The notes under the pieces: generated by a model
What the model saw: only the letters and a program-made list of their open reading frames with translations
What the model was told of the DNA's origin: nothing
The model's database searches: none
Assembly (NCBI GenBank): GCA_035578175.1
Contig: JAQMRL010000008.1
Span: 12,669,541-12,733,540 of the forward strand
Reading direction: 5' to 3'
Source of the DNA: Catonia carolina
Taxonomy: Eukaryota; Arthropoda; Insecta; Hemiptera; Achilidae
Length of the DNA: 64,000 nucleotides
Program-made: the position numbers and the translations under genes
Part shown: positions 57,668 through 64,000 of the stretch, piece by piece
Layout: each line of letters starts with the position of its first letter
How positions within the stretch are numbered: position 1 is the first letter of the stretch

Positions 57668-59618
57668 ATGTTAAAACAAGAAACAAAATTCTCATAAATG
57701 ACAATATGAATTGTTCAAAGGAACAATGCAAAGACCTGTGGAAATGCATACACAAAAAATTATAATTGAAAAAATTGAGATAATGAAAAATTTTATACTG
57801 ACAACCACGATGATCAGAAATACTTAGCGAGTAACCCGTTTAATACAGATTATGCTGGTGAATTCTCTTATGCTGGTAAATGCAGTATGATGATGTGAAT
57901 TGTATGACTGATGTAATGAGACGAGATGTATTTTAGACCAGATTATGTAATGAGACGAGATGTATTTTTCAATGCCCTTATGATGGCTTCCATGCGATGA
58001 TAAAATATGATAATGATCTCTATGCAAATGTCACGTACAGAATGATACCTGGTGAAAAATTAAAAATTTCATTAATAAATATACTAAGATGTGTGTAATA
58101 AAAATTAAATAAATTATAATTAAATAGCTTTAACAAATTTTAAGTGCTGTGAAGCAGCAAATTTCACTTGAAATAACGACGTGGTAACGCAAAATAAAAT
58201 AACAACCACAACAGGTATTCGACGAGCGATTCGATCAAGCAGTTACCAAATCAAGTCAGGTAATGAAACAAAACTCAACTGATTAAATAATGATCATAGA
58301 TATGATTTTAAAATATGTAGTTTGAAGACTGAAGAATCAATCTTTAGATAATTAATAATTGAGTTTGTAATAATGAATCCAACAGCAGATAAATGTGTCA
58401 GGATATTGTCTAACAGAATTACACAATTAACATTCAGTAAATCAGTTTATAAAAATAAATGTAGCGGTAACAACAGCCAACCAAATCAGAAAACATTGAA
58501 ATACAAGTGCGTGGATACCACAGGCCACACAAACATATTAAAAGAATAATACTGAATAGTGCTGCTGAAATACGTTTAAGCCACCAAAAGTAATGGCAAA
58601 TAAAACTATGTTCAAAACAAAACAAAAATTATCATGTGTGGGTTTTGTGACGTGACAAAACAGCAGAATTTTAACAAGTTAACAACTGCCTTAACCAGTG
58701 TTAAACAGATGGCACAGGTTAGCGACTGTGTCCAATTAACATAAATATGCAGCGTCTGAGAAAGATAATGAAAGTAACTAGCCTTTCAAAATCTATAATA
58801 AAACGTAAATAATCATTACACAAGCCTGTAAAATTTACACAGTTATTCAGTAAGCTAAGGCAAAATATTAATCCCTTAAATAGGAGTAAAGTCTTAGTGA
58901 AGTTAAAACGTGTGATACATTAAGCAAACAAAACAATACATTTTATATGAGATACATACAAACCTTTACAGAAATGGAAAACATTGCGAAGAACGACGGC
59001 GAATGGAAAACAAAGAATCGCGGTTTGAAAACTGAATAATGAAATAAAGAAACGAAACTGAACTACTACGGAGAACTAAAATGAGCTGCAATGTTGTAGG
59101 AAGCAGAAATCAAAATGCGACACAAGAACAGAGTAGGAAAGATAACAGGCTACAAGAAAAAGTTGCGCTAACGTGTGAAAACGAGCCCAAACTAAGGGTG
59201 GTTGTTAAAAAAAACTGGTTTCAAAAGAAAAGGACAAATCAAGACTTGTAAGAAAGTGGGAGTGAGAAAAATAAAACTGGACCTAGAGAGGCATAGAACA
59301 CAATGGGATTTTAAAGAAAAAAATTTCTAAAAACGTAGTAAGAACATCAGAAATCAACCGAAGTGGTAAAACCAACCTAGGAGGTACAGTAATAAAAAAA
59401 GACAAGGCTAACGGAACTCAAATCGGATACGAATGCAATGAAAGTGAAATCTCCATACAAACTGAGTGCACAAATAAATCCGTGGTTACCTGTAAAGTAA
59501 ATTCTTAACACCTAATTAGTAAAAATAAAACTCAAAATATAACAATTGCTAAAATTAAGTGGCTTCATACATCTGTGTAATACTTCATTCAAAAACACGG
59601 CGATTCTCCACCAGATTA
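57668..59618 (-). other. 1.95-kb leader between 5' LTR and gag
   Basis: No ORF of note. The base run next to the LTR (minus strand TAATCTGGTGGAGAATCGCC) contains TGG five bases from the LTR end, but I could not match a tRNA. A 19-nt sequence that straddles the LTR edge (59610-59628) recurs exactly at 57937-57955. Confidence 0.55.
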
Positions 59619-61982
59619 TGTAATGAGAATAATGTGTGGTAACCCAAGAGGCGACCTCCACTAGATTATGTAATGTGAAGACGAAGCCTTCACCAGATTT
59701 CGCATGGCAAAGTAAGGTGCTAGACATCAAACTAAGTAAGGAGGAATATCCACCGAAGTAGACGACAACCACCATACTAAGTAAGAGGTACAAGCACAGC
59801 GAACTTCACCAGACAAAATGTAGTGTAGCAACAGACTAAAAAAAGAAAGTAACGGCTCAACTGTGTTTCACCAGACACTGAAATGAAAACACAGCCAAAC
59901 TGGTACTTTAGGGGCATAGAAAAACCTCCACCACTCTGCCTAAGGAAAACGGCAATAGGATTCGGCAGAGAAAATCCAAATTTCCATTCTCTGAATCTAT
60001 GCAAAGCATAACCCAGAAATTCTAGCAGGTAGAGCAAAAAACTCGCTGTTGGAAAAGCGAAGGTGTGATTTAAAAATCAATCTCGGGTCTAAGAATGAAA
60101 AATATTACACAGACAACTTGGAGTGAAAAATAATAAAATATCAATTTATTTAAAAAAACTAAACTAAAACAAAATTTTAAACTAAAGTGAAATATGTTTT
60201 TTTTTTCTACTTTTTAATAAAGAAAAAAATTATTAATGATAAGTGATTAATAAATCTAATAGAAGTTATAAAAATATAATAATAACTTAGTCGTACCTAA
60301 TTAATTGAATCAAAATAACGGGAACAAACAAAAACAATAAAAATAACTACAGAAACTTGTCAATGCTAACCAAAATAATTGAAAGGTACTTAATTTAAGG
60401 ATTATAAATAAATAATAAGTTAGAACGGAACTAGCCTAGTGTTTGTCAGATGGACGATTTAAAGAAAGAAAATTACCGGACAAAATCAATTAAAAATTTC
60501 ATAAAAAATTTTATTAAAATTAAGAATTCATTAATAAAAAAAAATTAAAAATTATTGGATTAAAATTAAAACTTGGCTTTACAAAAAGAAAATATAAGAA
60601 TTAAATTGAAGAAACTACCTAGAATTGAATTAAACAGATGAATTGAAAGAAAATTTAAATGTGAATACGAGAAATAAAGGTGACGTATTTTTATTTGAAA
60701 ATCAGTTAACAAACCATTTAAAACAAGAAACTATTTAAAGGAAAACTTAAACAAATAAACTATTCGGCAATTAATTTTAAAGACAAAATTTAACAAAAAA
60801 AAAATGTAAAAAAAAAAACTCGTATAAAAAAAACTTCAAAAATCTACTTTAGAAAATCTATAATCAAAAAAAAAAATTCTTTACAAAAGAAACAATGTTA
60901 CATTTCAAAAAAAAACTATGACTTATTTTTTTTTTTAGAATGAAATAAGAAGAAATTAAACAATGAAAAACAAGGTCTGTTTGAAATTGTTCGAACTGAC
61001 TTCCACATAAAAATAGTTTTAAAAAAAAAAAAAGATTAAAATTAAGAAGAGAAAAAGTTTAAAGTCGAAGCGACTGACACTGAAAAATGACCATTTGAGG
61101 TGGTCATTGGAATATCTTAAAGTTGGGAGAAGCATTTGAAAAACAAAACATCTTCTCCGTAAAAATTATTACAACCAAAAATTTAATGTGAAATAATAAT
61201 AAAAAAAAGAAATTGAGAAAAATACTGATTTTAAATTTTAATATTAAGTTGGAATGCGAAAGGCATACCAAATCTAAACTTTTATAATAATTATTAAAAA
61301 TATTACTTAAAAATTATCGGGGAAATAGTTTTACATTAAATTCACCAAATATCTTAAAATAAAAACATGCCGTATTAAATTTTAGCCAAAATCCTAACCG
61401 GGATTAAATAATCATTTTAAATTTAAATTTTAGATATAGTTTAAAGAAAATCATTATAGATAAATTACCTGGAGCTTATAAGGATGTTCACTCGTCCACA
61501 GCTACAAAGCAAAGGCGCAGAATATAAGAAAAAATTAACGCACGAGAAAAGTTAAACGTTGACATTGAAAAAGACGGTTCAATGTACATAAAAAGAAGCG
61601 TCAGCGTAAATCGTAAATACAGAGAACATATCACGCGACGGTCGATTGTATTGACAGAGATGGGAATTCAATTATTAGAACAATTACACTATTATAAAAC
61701 CCATTTAAGCCTAACGTAACGTTAGCGAGGAAAAAATATTAACGGAAAAAACCAAGTAATATAACACCGGATATTCGCTTTAGAAAAATACAATACAGAA
61801 CTTCTAGTTAACAATGATTTTAATATAAAATTGATTAATAAAATTTATAAAATTAAATTAAATTACAGGGTGTCTAAACAATTTATTGACACTTAAAAAA
61901 ATTATTTGAATTTAAAAAAAATTTAACAGACAAACCTGTCTGCTATTGTAAGATGTTTCAAGAAATCTTGAAATATCTTACA
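59619..61982 (-). repeat. Gypsy 5' LTR
   Basis: 2364 bp, almost identical to 43441-45802. Differences seen include one A/G (44114 versus 60293), single-base A- and T-run length changes, and one A/T near 61313. Confidence 0.93.
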
Positions 61983-62648
61983 AATCTAAAAATGATTTTT
62001 ATTCTCAAAAAATGTTCAAATGTGCCCAAATTTTTTTATGAAAAACACACCCGAAAAATAAAAACTCCACAATTTTTAAAATACCTCTGGTGTAAATACA
62101 CACCTTAGTACTAAAATGTAGTGTGTGAAATTTTACACTCCTAGGTGGGATGGTTCCTAAAATAAGTGTACCTAAAGTCAAAAAAATACAATATGCGGAA
62201 AATGCGGATATAGTAAAAGCGTAATACCGTAACAGAAACACCTATTGCCAATTGGAATTAACTTCCAAACAAAAACACACCAATATTTGCTCTACGGCTG
62301 ATTCCTGCGCGTTCTAGAAATTATCGTTTTTATGTAAACGCGATCTCCGTAATGTTAGAGCAGTAACATAATTATATTAATCTCAATTTACAAGAATGAG
62401 AAACGTGAAAAAATATCAAAATAAACACTACGTACCCCACCCAACGTAAAAATATAATTTTTCTCAACAGAAAAAGCAACAAATGTCGTGCTATATATCA
62501 ATTTAAATAGGTGAAAACGATCGATCAATAAATGGTAAAATTGAAAAATCAATATTTTTTATTAAAATCAGTCTGCTCCCCTTAAATATCTCAATTTCCA
62601 AATCGGTTTCGGAAAGATAATTGATTGTCCCTTTCTCTTACCCTATAT

Positions 62649-63050
62649 GAAAAATCTGGTGTGAAACACTCACACGAATTACTCTTGACAATACAAATAA
62701 TGAACTATATAACCTAACATTAGTAATAAAACATTAGAAATAAACAAAAAACTAACCTCAAAAAACATAACCTTATATAATCAATCATGAGTGAAAGACG
62801 CAAATAGAAAAAAATCTGTAAATGAAAGTTGTAAATCTTTTAATTTCCTATAAATTAGGTATACACTTTTGTCGTAAAATACATACTCAGGCTGAAATTT
62901 TAAAAAAAATCGATTTTTTACACGTTTTCGTGAGAGAGAAACAGAAAATCGCTAATTACCGCTAAACTAAGCGTAATACAAAAATAATATTCAAAATAAA
63001 AGTTGTAGGATTTTAAATTCGCTACAACTTTTATTATATATACATTTTTG
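62649..63050 (+). mobile_element. K-family repeat, partial copy
   Basis: Starts ATCTGGTGTGAAACACTCACACG and runs through the AAAGTTGTAGG-ATTTT block, then joins the GCGCCGGATTATTACAT flank sequence. Confidence 0.6.
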
Positions 63051-63213
63051 CGCCGGATTATTACATGTTAGTTGCTTAGACGACTGAATACATATACGTA
63101 CACTGATTCCCCCTGCAATAACATGGTATTCAGTAGAACACCGATTATTTAAATATCTCAGTTTCCAAATCGGTTTCGGAAAGATGATTGTCCCTTTCTC
63201 TTACCCATATAAA
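63051..63213 (+). repeat. paralogue of the piggyBac-like element's target region
   Basis: Matches 43165-43279 joined to 62582-62648, without the TTAA element. It serves as an empty site. Confidence 0.75.
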
Positions 63214-64000
63214 AATCTGGTGTGAAACACTCACACGATATTCTCTTGACAATGCAAATAATGAACAATATAACTTAACATTATCAATAAAACATTAGAA
63301 AAAACAAAAAACTAACCTCAATAAACATAACCTAATTTTAATCATACGTGAAAGAAACAAAATGAAAATTAACCTCAGTTTGGCTTAAACATACGGAAAA
63401 TCACTCTTTCACGCTAAACTAGGCTCTGTAGAGAAAAATGCTTGAAATAAAAGTTGTAGATCTTTTAATTTCCTATAAGTTTTATAATATACGCTTTTGT
63501 CGTAAAATGCATACTAAGGCCAAAATCTTAAAAATATCGATTTTTCACGCGTTTTCGTGAGAAAAAAATAAAAAAATCGCTAATTACCTCTAAACTAAGC
63601 GTTATACAAAAATATGTTTGAAACAAAAAATGTAGGATTTTAAATTATCTACAACTTTTATTACCTAAATTTTTGCGCTAAAATGCACATTAAAGCCGCA
63701 ATCTTAAAAAACAATTTTTGTACGTGAAAACAACCTTACCAAGAATTTCAGCAGACATGGCGTCTACCCTATCTTGTAGAGCATAAAACATTTAGTAAAC
63801 CAGGCGTTTTTAAAAAAAATCGTAGAACCCGTTTTTGAGAAAATCGCAAAAAGTGAAAAATTATACGAATAAACTACTACTTCCGGTTGACCGATTTCGA
63901 TGAAAATGTTCGTGTCGGGTCCTCTAGTGACATCTAACTTACCTTTCAAGTTCAACATGCAACAACATGTTTTCAGTGTAAATCCGTGTGTGCGTGCGTG
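63214..64000 (+). mobile_element. K-family repeat, copy cut by the window end
   Basis: AATCTGGTGTGAAACACTCACACG start, then the same block order as 37831-38762 up to the ACTTCCGGTTGACCG block and a GTGTGCGTGCGTG start of its microsatellite. Confidence 0.6.

Larger units (their letters stand above)
43441..61982 (-). mobile_element. intact Ty3/Gypsy env-bearing LTR retrotransposon, 18.5 kb
   Basis: Minus-strand order: LTR, leader, gag, pol, 3.5-kb gap, env, polypurine tract, LTR. LTRs are 2362 and 2364 bp with TGTAA...TTACA ends, flanked by a 4-bp TSD AATC (43437-43440, 61983-61986). The LTRs differ by roughly three substitutions and two 1-bp indels by eye, so insertion is recent. All three ORFs are open. 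Size and LTR length are far above common insect errantiviruses (about 7-9 kb, LTRs about 0.3-0.5 kb). Confidence 0.93.
43280..62581. mobile_element. piggyBac-like TTAA-flanked element (~756 bp), split by the Gypsy element
   Basis: Both ends are GGGGAGCAGAC (43280-43290; inverse at 62571-62581), flanked by TTAA (43276-43279 and 62582-62585). Without the 18.5-kb insert it would be about 756 bp with no ORF. A paralogous site at about 63136-63150 reads ATTATTTAAATATCTC with a single TTAA, the pre-insertion state. TTAA duplication is the hallmark of piggyBac-type transposition. Confidence 0.75.

Overview
The window looks like repeat-dense nuclear DNA of an arthropod, most likely an insect. It holds BEL/Pao, Ty3/Gypsy with an F-like env, mariner, piggyBac-like, pogo-like, Penelope-like, RTE-like and tRNA-SINE sequences, all in AT-rich DNA with (AT)n and (CA)n microsatellites. 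Nothing seen fixes the species. No complete host gene was recognised. The only non-transposon coding candidate is the 3' end of an unidentified, GC-richer ORF that enters from the left edge.

Layout: (1) 1-2581, the partial ORF, duplicated CRE-rich segments, poly-T and T/G homopolymer tracts. (2) 2582-16932, a giant inverted repeat: two ~7 kb arms (about 98-99% alike) around a 466-bp spacer that carries the 3' end of a Penelope-like element with a hammerhead-like motif. The arms carry a broken LINE, a pogo-like element with TA target duplications and tRNA-SINEs, one of which is present in one arm only. (3) 17.2-21.9 kb ('R' units) and 21.9-35.7 kb ('S' units), long tandem repeats whose cores are dense arrays of CCAAT and TGACG motifs. 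R and S are diverged, opposite-orientation versions of one module and keep the same CCAAT spacing. The R part is split by a 5'-truncated LINE. The S part is split by a solo LTR (6-bp TSD) and by a young BEL/Pao element (identical-looking 809-bp LTRs, 5-bp TSD) that encodes Gag and a protease but no reverse transcriptase or integrase. (4) 36-43 kb, mariner remnants with an inverted-duplicated 3' end, a ~0.9 kb non-autonomous repeat family and tandemly duplicated tRNA-SINEs. (5) 43280-62581, a ~756-bp TTAA-flanked piggyBac-like element split by an 18.5-kb Ty3/Gypsy element on the minus strand. That element has 2.36-kb LTRs (~99.8% identical), a 4-bp TSD, intact gag, pol and env, and an A_AAA_AAC frameshift site. 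(6) 62.6-64 kb, more of the non-autonomous family, including an uninterrupted paralogue of the piggyBac-like target site.

The strongest candidate for something undescribed is in the Gypsy element. Its Pol polyprotein begins with a domain that reads like a Ulp1/C48 SUMO-type cysteine protease, placed before the retropepsin, with the expected catalytic Cys replaced by Ser. The second is the conserved CCAAT/CRE array kept in diverged tandem repeats. All family calls come from motif reading by eye; no searches were run.
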